Source of the DNA: Gloeomargarita sp. SRBZ-1_bins_9
GTDB taxonomy: Bacteria; Cyanobacteriota; Cyanobacteriia; Gloeomargaritales; Gloeomargaritaceae
Length of the DNA: 64,000 nt
Assembly: GCA_039794565.1 (NCBI GenBank)
Contig: JAUQVX010000001.1
Coordinates: 1-64,000 of the forward strand
Direction of reading: 5' to 3'
Below the pieces are notes generated by a model. The model was not told the origin of the DNA, did no database searches, and saw only the letters and a list, made by a program, of their open reading frames with translations. A program made the position numbers and the translations under genes. Of this stretch, positions 10,351 through 20,544 are shown in pieces. The stretch's first letter is position 1. Every line of letters starts with the position of its first letter.

Positions 10351-10818
10351 ATGGGTTGGCGTCAGGGGATAGGGGTGCTATTGCTCCTGGGCTGGTTGGG
10401 GGGGAGCGGTCTGGCCCTGGCCCAGGAACCCCTGTGGTTGGAACTGGTGCTCAGTCAGCGGCAACTTTATGTCTGGCGGGGACGGCAACTGGTGCGGCGC
10501 TATCCGGTGGCGGTGGGCAAGCCGGGTTGGGAAACACCCCAGGGCAACTTTGTGGTGCAAACCAAGGTGAAAGACCCGGTCTGGCAAAGTTTTACGGATA
10601 ACCGCCTCATCCCCGCCGGTCACCCGAAAAATCCCCTTGGGCGTCACTGGATTGGTTTTTGGAGCGATGGGGTGGATGCGATTGGGTTTCACGGCACCCC
10701 CTACCCGGAAACGATTGGCAAAGCCGTCAGCCACGGTTGCGTGCGTCTGCATCCCCACCACATCGCCGAACTGTTTGAGTGGGTGGACATCGGTACGCCG
10801 GTGCGGGTTAGACGTTGA
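10351..10818 (+). CDS. L,D-transpeptidase (YkuD family)
   Basis: A 155-residue secreted enzyme. Residues 1-24 form a signal peptide (GVLLLLGWLGGSGLALA). The YkuD catalytic motif appears as FHGTPYPETIG then SHGCVRL, placing the catalytic cysteine at C130. Such enzymes cross-link or modify peptidoglycan stem peptides, or attach proteins to them. It consists of the catalytic domain alone, with no LysM or peptidoglycan-binding domain. The 3' end overlaps avtA convergently by 11 nt. Confidence 0.93.
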   Translation: MGWRQGIGVLLLLGWLGGSGLALAQEPLWLELVLSQRQLYVWRGRQLVRRYPVAVGKPGWETPQGNFVVQTKVKDPVWQSFTDNRLIPAGHPKNPLGRHWIGFWSDGVDAIGFHGTPYPETIGKAVSHGCVRLHPHHIAELFEWVDIGTPVRVRR

Positions 10819-12079
10819 CCGGCAACCGTTGATAAACCTGGTGCACCACCTGGGCTATCCGTTCGACGCCCCGTTCGATCTCGGCCACCGTCGCCGTGAG
10901 GCTGATGCGCACACACTGGCGGGTGTGGGGCCATTCCTCCCGTAAGCCGGGGAAAAAGGTGTGTCCGGGCACCACAATGACCCCCGCCTGTTTCAGGAGC
11001 TGATACAGTTCCCAGTCGCTGATGGGCAAATCCCGCAGCCATAACCAGGCGAATACCCCCCCCTCCCCCCGGTGCAAAAACCACGGCAAATCAGGGGGCA
11101 ACTCCGCCCGCAACCCCGCCGCCAGGACCGCAAACTTGTGCTGGTAGTGGGGCCGGATCACTGTTTCTGCAAGATGGGCCAGTTGACCGGAACGGATCGC
11201 CTGGGCGGCCAAGGCCTGACCGTAGCGCGAGGCATGAATACAGGCATTGGTGAGAAATCCCTCCAACACCCGCAGGACGCCCTCATCGCCGATGGCAATC
11301 CCCACCCGCTCCCCCGGTAACCCTGCCTTGGAAAGACTGATGCAGTGGACGATATTGGGGCCAAACACTGGTGTCATGGGGGTGAAATTCAAGGCAGGGT
11401 AGGGCGCAGCGTAGGCGGAATCCACAAATACCGGTACCTCCCACCGGGCCGCCAGGGCCGCTATCTGCCGCACTTCCCCTTCTGACAACACATTGCCGGT
11501 GGGATTGCAGGGGCGGGAAAAAATCACACAGCCGGTGCGCCCATCAAACTGGAGCTGCTCAAAGTCGGGGCGGTACTTGAATTCGTGGGCCTGTTCATCC
11601 ACCTCCAGCGCCGGTCGCACCGCCCGCAGGGATTCTGGCACCAGACAAATCCCTCCATACCCAGTGTAGTCAGGACTCAAGGGCAAAACGATTTCCCGCC
11701 CCGCTCCCCCAAAGGCATTGGCAGCAAAAAAATACAGGGCTTGGCTACCCGGCGTCACCAGCACATTGCGGGGGGTCAAGTTTAGGCCATAGCGCTGGTT
11801 GAAATCGGCCACCACCGCCTCAATCAAAGGTTGATACCCCTGGCTGGCCCCATACCGGCAAACCACTTCGCCATAGTCCGGGCTGGCCAGCAGGTTCTGG
11901 GTACAGTCGCGCCATAGTTGCTCCACTTCCGGCAGGATCACCGGGTTGCCCGCGCTGAGATTGATCAAATCCTCCCCCGCCCGGGCCTGCAAGGTTTCCA
12001 CGATGTCTTTCATAATGGCCCGTACCCCAGTTAGCCGGGTCATGGTGGCGCCAAAATCGCTCAGTCGCGGGTTGATCAT
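10808..12079 (-). CDS. avtA: valine-pyruvate transaminase
   Basis: A 423-residue class I/II aminotransferase matching AvtA over its length. The PLP lysine lies in SLSKAGLPGERVG near residue 250, with SRPCNPTGNVLS and VDSAYAAPYP upstream. AvtA exchanges amino groups between valine or alanine and their keto acids. The N-terminus (LSDFGATMTRLTGVRAIMKDI) is family-typical. It follows the DUF2808 gene on the same strand by 68 nt. A substrate shift towards other keto acids cannot be excluded. Confidence 0.9.
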   Translation of the reverse strand: MINPRLSDFGATMTRLTGVRAIMKDIVETLQARAGEDLINLSAGNPVILPEVEQLWRDCTQNLLASPDYGEVVCRYGASQGYQPLIEAVVADFNQRYGLNLTPRNVLVTPGSQALYFFAANAFGGAGREIVLPLSPDYTGYGGICLVPESLRAVRPALEVDEQAHEFKYRPDFEQLQFDGRTGCVIFSRPCNPTGNVLSEGEVRQIAALAARWEVPVFVDSAYAAPYPALNFTPMTPVFGPNIVHCISLSKAGLPGERVGIAIGDEGVLRVLEGFLTNACIHASRYGQALAAQAIRSGQLAHLAETVIRPHYQHKFAVLAAGLRAELPPDLPWFLHRGEGGVFAWLWLRDLPISDWELYQLLKQAGVIVVPGHTFFPGLREEWPHTRQCVRISLTATVAEIERGVERIAQVVHQVYQRLPVNV

Positions 12080-12147
12080 GGAGCTAAAACACCAGCCAAC
12101 AGGCTCAAATAATGCCTATTTTAGCGGGGGAAGGGCCTATCTGCGCC

Positions 12148-12654
12148 CTAGTTAGAGCTAACCATGATCACCCAGGTACCCACCGGTCGCGGCAGGGGAA
12201 TATCCCCCGGACTCAACACCCGCAGGTTGAAGAAAAACATACCGATATTGCGGGGGTTGCGCACGTTGGAGAGGATGATTTCCACCGGGGTATCCGCCGG
12301 CACCGGTTCGGCCATGGCGATCCGCAGCTCACGGTTTTCCCGGTCCCAGACCACTTCGCCGATGCGGAACTTTTGTTGGGTTCGGCTGCGCAGCACCTCC
12401 ACGGCCTTGGTATCAAACTCACCCCGGAAGTTCTCGGGATAGCTGATGTGGTATTCGGAGATGGCGATCCGCTGGCGGGGCACTTGCAGGTAGTAGCGGT
12501 CCCAATCACCGATCCGGCCCGAATCGGCGCTGTAACGCAATTCCTTCTTGGGGCCTCCCCAGAGGGTCCAGCCGGAACCCTGCGCCCGCCCTACTGCCGG
12601 CATCAGCAGGACGCTCCCCACCGCTATACTCGCCAAGAACCACCGTTGCCACAT
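12148..12654 (-). CDS. DUF2808 exported protein
   Basis: A secreted protein of 168 residues with a signal peptide (about 1-25, ending VGRAQG) and a domain matching the cyanobacteria-specific DUF2808 family: YYLQVPRQRIAISEYHISYPENF, then RIGEVVWDRENRELRI and IILSNVRNPRN. The function is unknown; it is likely a periplasmic or outer-membrane beta-rich protein. The ATG at 12654 follows GGGGAAAG; a GTG two codons earlier is the alternative. Confidence 0.87.
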   Translation of the reverse strand: MWQRWFLASIAVGSVLLMPAVGRAQGSGWTLWGGPKKELRYSADSGRIGDWDRYYLQVPRQRIAISEYHISYPENFRGEFDTKAVEVLRSRTQQKFRIGEVVWDRENRELRIAMAEPVPADTPVEIILSNVRNPRNIGMFFFNLRVLSPGDIPLPRPVGTWVIMVSSN

Positions 12655-12819
12655 GGTCACTTTCCCCTAAGCAGTGCTAGTTCCCTTGATCCTAACACCC
12701 CCCTTTGGAGTTCCCGGCGGCCCTCCCTGTCTGCAACCGCTTTTCGAGAATGCTCCTGAATATGGGGCGCTGGCGGTTAGACTAGACAGAGAGATGCTAT
12801 CTTGCCCCTAGGGTCTCCG

Positions 12820-14331
12820 GTGAGTTACTGTTTTAATCCGGCCTGTAGCCGTCCCCAAAATCCCGAAGGCGCCTTGACCTGTAGCAACTGCGGGGCCAGC
12901 TTGGTCTTGGTGCACCAGGGGCGACAATACCGGATGAAGAAATGTCTGGGGTGTGGGGGCTTTGGGGCAACGTTTTTGGGGGTGGAGGAGAGTTTGCCAG
13001 GGCGTCCCTTATGCGTGGTCAAGCAACTGCGCCCGCCGGTGGAAAACCCTAATGACCCCATCTACCAAATGGCCAAGGAGCTATTTGAGCGGGAAGCAGA
13101 AATTCTGGGGCGTTTGGGCAATCATCCCCAGTTGGCCAGCCTGCGGGATTACTTTACTGCTCCCCCTTACTTTTACATGGTGCAGGAGTTTGTGGATGGG
13201 CCGACGCTACAGGCGGAGGTGCGGGAAAAGGGTCCCTATGAAGAAGGGGCGGTAAAACAATTTCTGCGGCAAATCCTACCGGTGTTGCAGTATATCCACC
13301 AGCAGGGGGTGATCCATCGGGACATTAAACCGGCCAATATCATCCGGCGCCGGACCGACGGGGTACTGGTGTTGATTGATTTCGGTGCTGTCAAACAGGT
13401 CGGGCAAATTCCCACGGATGCTGATAACGAATTGACCCAGTTTGCGATTGGTACCGCAGGTTATGCTCCCCCTGAGCAATTGGCCATGCGCCCGGTGTAT
13501 GCCAGTGACATCTACGCCTTAGGGGGGACTTGTCTTTATCTGTTGACTGGCAAATCACCGAAGGAGCTGGAAACGGACCCCCAGACGGGGGAAATTCGCT
13601 GGCGTCAGTATGTGCGGGTGAGCGATAGCTTTGCCCAGGTGCTGGACCGGATGCTGGCGGTATCCCTGAAACAGCGCTATGCCACGGCGGGGGCCGTCCT
13701 GCGGGCCTTGGACCTGGAGCCCTACTACGACAGTTTGGTCAAAGGCCGACGCGCAGCACCAGAAACGGAGACGCCCCCACCCCCACCGGCGGAGGACGGT
13801 TTAGACAGTCGCATCAGTCGTCTGGCGGCAGCCATTCGCGCCCGGAAGGCCCGCGCCCTGCAGGCGGAAGCTGGGGAGTCGGACGGCAGCAAGCTTAGCC
13901 CAGTGCGGTTGAGGGAAGCCCTGCGCCAAGGGAGAAAGGACTTTGCTGGCGCTGATTTCCGGGAGTACGATTTGCAGGGCCAGGTGATGGTGGGCTGCAT
14001 TTTGACTGAGGCCGTCTTGACGAGAGCCAATTTGCGGGAGTGCATCCTGGAGGAGGCCAATTTGAGCCGGGCCAATCTCCAGGGGGCCAATTTGCAACGG
14101 GCGAACCTGCACAAGGCCTACCTGAGCTTTGCCAATTTACAGGGGGCGGATTTGCGCCATGCCGATTTGACGGAGGCTTACCTGCGTAACGCTAATTTGC
14201 GGGATGCCAATCTCTGCGGGGCGAATTTAGAGGGTGCTCTGGTGTCAGCAGAGCAGTTGGCGGTGGCCCGCACCAACTGGGCGACGAAACTGCCAGTGGG
14301 GATGCGCCGAGGCACCTGGTGGCGACTCTAG
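12820..14331 (+). CDS. spkB: serine/threonine kinase with zinc ribbon and pentapeptide tail (SpkB-like)
   Basis: Three parts are visible. The N-terminus is a four-cysteine ribbon (CFNPAC...CSNCG). A Hanks-type kinase domain covers about residues 35-300, with VVKQLRP (ATP lysine), HRDIKPANI (catalytic loop), LIDFGAVKQ (DFG) and GTAGYAPPEQ. The C-terminal 120 residues are pentapeptide repeats. This is the architecture of Synechocystis SpkB, linked to motility and oxidative stress. The GTG at 12820 gives VSYCFNPACSRPQNP, matching the SpkB N-terminus; the longer frame starts with TTG six codons earlier. The glycine loop (LGCGGFGATF) is intact. Orthology is inferred from architecture and N-terminal similarity. 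Confidence 0.88.
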   Translation: MSYCFNPACSRPQNPEGALTCSNCGASLVLVHQGRQYRMKKCLGCGGFGATFLGVEESLPGRPLCVVKQLRPPVENPNDPIYQMAKELFEREAEILGRLGNHPQLASLRDYFTAPPYFYMVQEFVDGPTLQAEVREKGPYEEGAVKQFLRQILPVLQYIHQQGVIHRDIKPANIIRRRTDGVLVLIDFGAVKQVGQIPTDADNELTQFAIGTAGYAPPEQLAMRPVYASDIYALGGTCLYLLTGKSPKELETDPQTGEIRWRQYVRVSDSFAQVLDRMLAVSLKQRYATAGAVLRALDLEPYYDSLVKGRRAAPETETPPPPPAEDGLDSRISRLAAAIRARKARALQAEAGESDGSKLSPVRLREALRQGRKDFAGADFREYDLQGQVMVGCILTEAVLTRANLRECILEEANLSRANLQGANLQRANLHKAYLSFANLQGADLRHADLTEAYLRNANLRDANLCGANLEGALVSAEQLAVARTNWATKLPVGMRRGTWWRL

Positions 14332-14392
14332 TCGGATTGTCAGGGGGGAAACGAAAGGGCTATGGTGGAAGGCGGTTGGTGTGAGGACAGAC

Positions 14393-15946
14393 ATGCCTGG
14401 AAAACCCTTGCGCTGGTGGCTGGGGAGTTTGCTGGTTGTGGGCATCAGTGGGGGTGCTTGGGGGGCAGAAACCCATGAGCCGCTCTTGCCAGGCCAGGTA
14501 CCAGGGCTGCCAGATCTGCCGCCGGTGACACCGGTGCCCCCCAACTCGCCGGGCGCGCAGGACTTGCGTAACTTGCCCCCCTTATTAGCCCCCTTACTGC
14601 CGGAGGCCAACCCCCTGACGACGCCTACCCAGCCGGCAGAGTTAGAGGTGAAGATCACCCGGTCGTTGACCTTGCAGCAGGCCTTGGAGTTGGCGGCCCG
14701 CACCAACCGGGATTTACAAGCGGCTCGCGCCCAGATTGAGGCCGCCCGCGCCGGATTACGCCAAGCCCAGGCCGCCCTATTTCCCACTATCACCTTTCAA
14801 TCCAATTTCCAGCGCAGTGAATCGGCCCAAGCGGAGATTGCCGACCGGGCGACCCAACAACGGGCCCAGGGTTTATTGCGTCCTGGCCGGAGTGATGGGC
14901 CTTCGACCGTTTGGGACGGTACTTTGCGCCTGACCTATAGCCTTTATGCCGGGGGACAACGGGGCGCCCGAATTCAGCAGGCTCAAGAGCAGTTGCGTCA
15001 GGCGGTGCTCAATGGGGTGCAGGTGGCCCAGGAGGTGCAACTGGCGGTGACCAACGCCTACTACGACCTGCAAAATGCCGATGCCCAGGTGGCCATTGCC
15101 CAGTCGGCGGTGCGCAATGCGGAGGTGAGCCTACGGGATGCCCAGGCGCAGTTGCGGGCGGGGGTAGGCACCCAATTTGCCGTCCTACAGGCGGAGGTGC
15201 AGTTGGCCAATGCTCGGCAACAGTTGGTCAACGCCCAGCGGGACCAGGCCGTGGCCCAGCGCCGGCTGGTGCAGCTGTTGAGCTTGGGGGAGCAGGTCAA
15301 TGTCACCGCTGCCGACCCGATTGAAGTGGCCGGGACATGGCAGCTTTCTCGGGAAGAGAGCATCCTGCGGGGGTGGCAGCAGCGCCCGGAACTGCTCATT
15401 CCCCTGTCCCAGCGGCGATTCCAACAGGCGCAGCGGGAAATTGCCCTGTCTGCAATTCGCCCCAGCATTGCCCTGTTTGCCCAGACAGATTTCCTGCGGT
15501 TTTTTGAAAGCCCTACCGGCCTAGACCGGGGGGGGTTCGGTCAGGGCTACGCCTTCGGGGTGCAGTTGAGCGTTACTTTGTTTGACGGGGGGGCAGCCCT
15601 GGCGGGAGCGCGCCAAGCGGAAGCCAACATTGCCGTCGCCGACATTAACTACGCCAATGTGCGCAACCAGGTGCGGTTTCAGGTGGAGCAAGCCCTAAAC
15701 GACCTGCGGGCCAACGAAGCCAATATCAAAACGGCGGCCCTGGCGCTGGAGCAGGCCAACGAGAGCTTGCGGCTGGCGCGGTTACGCTTCCAGGCGGGGG
15801 TGGGCACCCAGACGGATGTGATCAACCAGGAAAACGCCCTCACCCAGGCGCAAGGGAATCTGGTCAACGCGGTGCTGGGCTACAACCGGGCCTTGGCGGC
15901 CTTGAAGCGGGCGGTGGGGGAACCCCCTTTTAGTTTTGGGCACTGA
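14393..15946 (+). CDS. TolC-family outer-membrane efflux protein
   Basis: A 517-residue protein with a signal peptide (about 1-29), a proline-rich linker of some 60 residues, and two similar helical halves typical of TolC, e.g. LTLQQALELAARTNRDLQAAR and the later GVGTQTDVINQENALTQAQGN. It should form a trimeric channel across the outer membrane for drug or protein export with an inner-membrane pump. No pump or adaptor gene is adjacent. The ATG at 14393 follows GAGGA and begins the signal peptide; the longer frame runs back into the kinase gene. The end overlaps asnB convergently by 17 nt. Confidence 0.92.
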   Translation: MPGKPLRWWLGSLLVVGISGGAWGAETHEPLLPGQVPGLPDLPPVTPVPPNSPGAQDLRNLPPLLAPLLPEANPLTTPTQPAELEVKITRSLTLQQALELAARTNRDLQAARAQIEAARAGLRQAQAALFPTITFQSNFQRSESAQAEIADRATQQRAQGLLRPGRSDGPSTVWDGTLRLTYSLYAGGQRGARIQQAQEQLRQAVLNGVQVAQEVQLAVTNAYYDLQNADAQVAIAQSAVRNAEVSLRDAQAQLRAGVGTQFAVLQAEVQLANARQQLVNAQRDQAVAQRRLVQLLSLGEQVNVTAADPIEVAGTWQLSREESILRGWQQRPELLIPLSQRRFQQAQREIALSAIRPSIALFAQTDFLRFFESPTGLDRGGFGQGYAFGVQLSVTLFDGGAALAGARQAEANIAVADINYANVRNQVRFQVEQALNDLRANEANIKTAALALEQANESLRLARLRFQAGVGTQTDVINQENALTQAQGNLVNAVLGYNRALAALKRAVGEPPFSFGH

Positions 15947-17840
15947 GCCAAGCCTGAAACATCAGCACCGGCCACAGCAGGGCTTGCCAGTTGGCCCGGC
16001 CCGCCAGATGTTCCTGCCAGGTGCGTCGAATGGCCGCCACATCCCAATACCCCTGTTGCTGCAGTCGCTGGGGGTGCAAAAACGTCTCCGCCCAATCCCG
16101 CAGGGGTGGCTGGCGCAACCATTCCCCCAACGGTAAAGCGAACCCCTGTTTGGGGCGTGCCAACAGGGCCGGGGGGACATGGCGATAGAGCACCTGCCGC
16201 AGTATCCATTTGGTTTGCCCCCCCCGCACCTTGTAGTGCACCGGCAACCGCCAGGCCAGGGCCACCACCTGGGGGTCAAGATAGGGCGCCCGGGATTCCA
16301 GCCCCACCGCCATCGTCGCCCGGTCCACCTTCACCAAAATGTCATCGGGTAACTCCATCAGTGCATCCGCCAGCATCACCAGCGGCACCACTCCCCAACA
16401 AGCGGGCAATTGGGTTGCCAACTGCTCAAAAACCGTCGTTGGTTCGGTATCGGCGAGTGGTACCAGGGGCGGCGACAACCAGCGGGCCATCAAATGCCGA
16501 TACAGCAGGGTGGGATGGCACTCCCGAAGGACTGCTGCCAAACGAGCTAGATTATCTGCCGGCGAGTAGTAGGGCGTCGTGAAATAGCGATCCAACCAGC
16601 GAGCCGGCAGGCGTGTGAGCACCCAGGCCAGTTGCTGCCGAACGCCCCCTGGTATGGCGGATAAAGCGCGCCAGATACGCCGGGCATACACATACTGCCG
16701 GTAGCCCCCAAACAGTTCATCGCCCCCATCCCCTGACAAACTCACCGTCACCGACCGGCGCGTCAACTCCGCCACCAGAAACGTAGGAATTTGGGAATTA
16801 TCGGCCAGGGGTTCGTCGTAAATCTGGGGGAGTTTGGGAATCACGGCCATCGCCAGCGCCGGTGTGGCCATCAGTTCCGTGTGCGCCGTGCCCAGGTACT
16901 GCGCCACCCGTTTGGCCCAGGGAGCTTCGTTGTAGGCCGCTTCTGTAAACCCAATCGCAAACGTCTTGACCGGCTGGGGGGACTGCTTTTGCATCAGGGC
17001 CACGACCAACGATGAATCGATCCCCCCTGACAAAAAAGCCCCCAAGGGCACATCGGCTACCATCTGTTCCGCCACCACCTGCATTAACAGGTTCTCCAAC
17101 ACCTGCACCGTTTCCTGGGGGGGCAACCGCCACGGTTCTCCAGAAGTGGCCACCGCCAGCAAAGACCAGTAGGGTTGGGGTTGACAGGATTGACCGGGGT
17201 TGGGGATACGCAACCAAGTCCCCGGCGGCAATTTGTAAATGCCCTGGTAGATGCTGTGGGGGGCAGGGATGTAGCCATAGCGCAAAAGCAAATCCAACGC
17301 CTGCCGGTTAATGGCACCGGACCACCCCGGCGTACCGCGCAATGCCTTGAGTTCTGACGCAAACCCAAACCCCCAAGCCGTCCAGCCGTAATACAGGGGT
17401 TTTTCCCCCATCCGGTCCCGCGCCAGATACAGGCATTGCTCCTGGGGGCGCCACCAGGCCAGGGCAAACATCCCCCGGCAACGGGACAAACAGGTTGCCA
17501 GACCCCAATGCTCTAGCCCCACTAGCAGCACCTCCGTATCCGTCCGGCTGCGGAAGCGGTACCCTTGGGCGAGCAATTCCTGCCGTAGTTCGCCGTGGTT
17601 GTAGATTTCCCCGTTCAACACCAGCACCGACCCGGTAGGAGAGACCATCGGCTGGGTCCCCTGGGGCGAGCGGTCCAAAATGGCCAAACGCCGGTGCCCC
17701 AGCCCTACCCCTGTGCTCTCATCCACCCAAACCCCTTCCCCATCCGGTCCCCGGTGCGCCAGGGTAGCTATCATGCGCCGCACCACAGCTTCCAGACGTT
17801 CGCCCCCATCCCGGTACCATATCCCCGCGATGCCACACAT
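15930..17840 (-). CDS. asnB: asparagine synthase (glutamine-hydrolysing)
   Basis: A 636-residue class II enzyme. The N-terminal nucleophile is Cys2 (MCGIAGIWY), with the glutaminase motifs AHRGPDGEG, GHRRLAI and LNGEIYN. The C-terminal synthetase domain shows SGGIDSS for ATP and LSGDGGDELFGGY. It makes asparagine from aspartate, glutamine and ATP, although paralogues in glycan clusters amidate sugars or peptides. It starts immediately after the GT39 glycosyltransferase stop, which leaves room for a role in cell-surface synthesis. The two genes are surely co-transcribed. Confidence 0.94.
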   Translation of the reverse strand: MCGIAGIWYRDGGERLEAVVRRMIATLAHRGPDGEGVWVDESTGVGLGHRRLAILDRSPQGTQPMVSPTGSVLVLNGEIYNHGELRQELLAQGYRFRSRTDTEVLLVGLEHWGLATCLSRCRGMFALAWWRPQEQCLYLARDRMGEKPLYYGWTAWGFGFASELKALRGTPGWSGAINRQALDLLLRYGYIPAPHSIYQGIYKLPPGTWLRIPNPGQSCQPQPYWSLLAVATSGEPWRLPPQETVQVLENLLMQVVAEQMVADVPLGAFLSGGIDSSLVVALMQKQSPQPVKTFAIGFTEAAYNEAPWAKRVAQYLGTAHTELMATPALAMAVIPKLPQIYDEPLADNSQIPTFLVAELTRRSVTVSLSGDGGDELFGGYRQYVYARRIWRALSAIPGGVRQQLAWVLTRLPARWLDRYFTTPYYSPADNLARLAAVLRECHPTLLYRHLMARWLSPPLVPLADTEPTTVFEQLATQLPACWGVVPLVMLADALMELPDDILVKVDRATMAVGLESRAPYLDPQVVALAWRLPVHYKVRGGQTKWILRQVLYRHVPPALLARPKQGFALPLGEWLRQPPLRDWAETFLHPQRLQQQGYWDVAAIRRTWQEHLAGRANWQALLWPVLMFQAWLSAQN

Positions 17841-19424
17841 TTAGGTCTCGTCCCGCACGTACACCAACCGCCAGCCCTCATAGACCGCCACCACCCGATA
17901 GGGCCGCCGGGGTTGCAGTTCCCGTCCCGGTTGCACCCAGGCCCAACTACCGGGGGGCAGGGCCGCCGCCTCGGGATACCACCGCCCTGGATAAGGCGTG
18001 TAAATACTCAGCAAAATTTGAGCTTCGTCCCCTCGGCCTTGGCGGACAAAATGCACCGTCTCTTGAGCCAAGACAGCGGCCAGCGGTTCCTGCTGCAAAA
18101 ACGCCTTCACCTCCGGGCGATAGTTCCCCACCAGCCCCAGGCCCCCTAGCAACGTCAAGGTCAACCAGGGACCGGCCACCATCAACCCCAGCCAAACCCG
18201 CAGCCCCGGCCAGACCCGCCGCCAACGATAGCGCAGCAGCCAGCACAAGGGCAACAGCCCCCAACTGACCCCCAGCACCAACGCCGGCCAACGGTAGGGG
18301 GCCACCTCCGGCGCCTGTTCCACCAATCGGGGATACAGCACCGTGGTCAACAGCACCAGCGCCCCCCCCAGCACCCCTAGTCCGTAGGCCCAGGTGCGCG
18401 CCACCCAGCGGCTTTTGGCCACACCGGCGAACATCCACCCTAAGCGCACCAGCCCCAACCCCGCCCACAGGGCCAGCCAGGGCAACGCCAGCAATCCGTA
18501 ATGGGGCAACCGGGTCGCCACCACACTCAACCCCCCCAGCACCACCAGCGGATACCCCAGCAGCAGACTCCGCCGCGCCGTCGGCAGCACCGGCAACCCC
18601 ACCAACCCCAGCAACGGCCAAGGAAACCCCTGCACCGGCACATTCCACAGGTAATACAGGGGTCCGTTGCCCTGGCGCGTCCGCACTAAAGCCCGTCCCA
18701 CGAAGCCCAGCAGCGCCTGTAGGGGTTGCCAGCCGTCCTTGACCATGACCAGCCCCAGCCAGACCAGCATAGGCAGCATGCCCAGTCCCACCCCACCCCA
18801 GAACCAGGGGTTAGGCCAATGGCCATGGCGCTTGCGTTCCCACCATAAATAGGGCAGCAGAGCCAGCAGGGGAATCAACCCCATCACACTGCGCAGGAGC
18901 AAACCCAATCCCAAACACACCCCCGCCCCCAACCGCCAGCCCTGGCTCCCCCGGGAGACTTCTTCCGCCCGCAGCAGCGCCCACACCCCCACCACCCCCA
19001 GCATCACCGTCAGAACATCTGGAGTCGCCTGCCGACTGTAGGCAAACCACAGGAAATGGAGATTCAACAGCAACGCTCCCCACCAGGCCGCCGCCGGGGC
19101 CACCAGCCGTTTCCCCAGGTCATAGAGCACCAGCGTAGTCACCAGACCCGCCAGCCGGGATGGCAGCCGCGCCGCCGTCTCACTCAACCCCCCTACCTGA
19201 AACACCCCCGCCAGCAGCCAATAGAACCCCGGCGGTTTATGGTAATGGACGGTTTCCCAGGAGCGGGGCACCAGCCAATCCCCCGAGCGCAGCATCTCCC
19301 GTGCCCGCCAGACATACAGCCCCTCGTCGTAGGGCAAAAAACTTTGCACCGGCCCCTGCCCAAACAGCAACGGCAGCACCAACAGCAGCAACGTCACATA
19401 GGGCAGCCAAACACGCCAGCGCAC
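17841..19424 (-). CDS. GT39-type membrane glycosyltransferase (ArnT/PMT-like)
   Basis: A 527-residue GT-C fold protein with about ten to twelve hydrophobic segments. The first extracytoplasmic loop holds the acidic motif DEGLYVWRAREM and then HKPPGFYWLLAGVF, typical of ArnT/PMT enzymes that move sugars from polyprenyl-phosphate carriers to lipids or proteins in the periplasm. A C-terminal soluble region of about 80 residues follows. GTG start. It lies 7 nt after argC and abuts asnB, so it belongs to the long minus-strand operon. Acceptor unknown. Confidence 0.88.
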   Translation of the reverse strand: MRWRVWLPYVTLLLLVLPLLFGQGPVQSFLPYDEGLYVWRAREMLRSGDWLVPRSWETVHYHKPPGFYWLLAGVFQVGGLSETAARLPSRLAGLVTTLVLYDLGKRLVAPAAAWWGALLLNLHFLWFAYSRQATPDVLTVMLGVVGVWALLRAEEVSRGSQGWRLGAGVCLGLGLLLRSVMGLIPLLALLPYLWWERKRHGHWPNPWFWGGVGLGMLPMLVWLGLVMVKDGWQPLQALLGFVGRALVRTRQGNGPLYYLWNVPVQGFPWPLLGLVGLPVLPTARRSLLLGYPLVVLGGLSVVATRLPHYGLLALPWLALWAGLGLVRLGWMFAGVAKSRWVARTWAYGLGVLGGALVLLTTVLYPRLVEQAPEVAPYRWPALVLGVSWGLLPLCWLLRYRWRRVWPGLRVWLGLMVAGPWLTLTLLGGLGLVGNYRPEVKAFLQQEPLAAVLAQETVHFVRQGRGDEAQILLSIYTPYPGRWYPEAAALPPGSWAWVQPGRELQPRRPYRVVAVYEGWRLVYVRDET

Positions 19425-19431
19425 AGGGGCC

Positions 19432-20490
19432 TTAGGGATAAAAACTCAACTGCGGCAATCCCAACGTCTCCGGCCAACCCCGGGAGATATTCAGACATTG
19501 TACCGCCTGGCCCGCCTGACCCTTGAGCAGGTTGTCAATGGTGCTCATCACCACCACCCGGTCCGTATGGGAATCCAGCTCCAGACCGATATAACACATA
19601 TTCGTCCCAGTTGCCCATTTAGTTTGGGGATAGACCCCCGGCGGCAGCACCCGCACCCAGGGTTTCCCCCGATAAAACGCCTGATAGATCATCAACAAAT
19701 CCTCCGTCGTCAGACCCGGGTCGCGCATCTGGGCATAGACCGTCGCCAGAATTCCCCGCACCATTGGCACCAAATGGGGCGTGAATTGCACCTTGACCGG
19801 TTGCCCCGCCAGCTCCGTACACACCTGTTCAATCTCTGGGCGATGGCGATGGCGAGCCACCCCGTAGGCCGCTACCGACTGGTCCGCCTCCGCCAGCAGC
19901 AAGTGGGTTTTGGCCTGCCGCCCGCCCCCCGACGTCCCCGACTTGGCATCAATCACAATACTGTCCCACACCACCAACCCCTGGCGTAACAGGGGCGCCA
20001 ACGCCAGTAAGCTTGCCGTGGGATAGCACCCCGGACAGCCCACCAACCGCGCATCCACCAACGCCTCCCGATACAGTTCCGGCAGACCGTACACCGCCTG
20101 GGCCGCCACCTCCTTATCCTGGCGCTCTATCCCATACCAGGTCTGGTAGGTCTGCAAATCCCGGAAGCGATAATCCGCCGACAGGTCAAAAACCTGACAC
20201 CCCGCCGCCAACAAATCCGGCACCAGTTTGGGGGCCACCCCATTGGGCAAAGACAGGAACACCACCTCCGCCCGGCGGGCAATGGTAGCCGCATCCACCG
20301 GTTCCACTAACCGTTGCAGGCGATGGCCCAGGTGGGGGTAGATCTCGGCGTAATCTTGTCCCGCGCTAGTGTCCCCCCCCAAATACACCAACTCCACGTA
20401 GGGATGTTCCAGTAGCAGGCGCACCAGTTGCACCCCGCCGTAGCCCGAGGCCCCCACCACCGCCGCCCGCAGCTTGGCCGTCTCCGTCAC
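19432..20490 (-). CDS. argC: N-acetyl-gamma-glutamyl-phosphate reductase
   Basis: The third step of arginine synthesis: NADPH reduction of N-acetylglutamyl phosphate to the semialdehyde. The NADP motif [10 protein letters not shown] is at residues 14-23, the catalytic cysteine is in GCPGCYPTA near residue 155, and the family motif HRHRPEIEQ is present. The length of 352 is normal. GTG start with a GGAGAGG site. It sits inside an operon otherwise concerned with assembly and the cell surface rather than with other arg genes. Confidence 0.97.
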   Translation of the reverse strand: MTETAKLRAAVVGASGYGGVQLVRLLLEHPYVELVYLGGDTSAGQDYAEIYPHLGHRLQRLVEPVDAATIARRAEVVFLSLPNGVAPKLVPDLLAAGCQVFDLSADYRFRDLQTYQTWYGIERQDKEVAAQAVYGLPELYREALVDARLVGCPGCYPTASLLALAPLLRQGLVVWDSIVIDAKSGTSGGGRQAKTHLLLAEADQSVAAYGVARHRHRPEIEQVCTELAGQPVKVQFTPHLVPMVRGILATVYAQMRDPGLTTEDLLMIYQAFYRGKPWVRVLPPGVYPQTKWATGTNMCYIGLELDSHTDRVVVMSTIDNLLKGQAGQAVQCLNISRGWPETLGLPQLSFYP

Positions 20491-20544
20491 CAGTGGTCCT
20501 CTCCCCTCCCCCTGCCGTTAGCCTAGCACGCCATCCGGCTTTTT

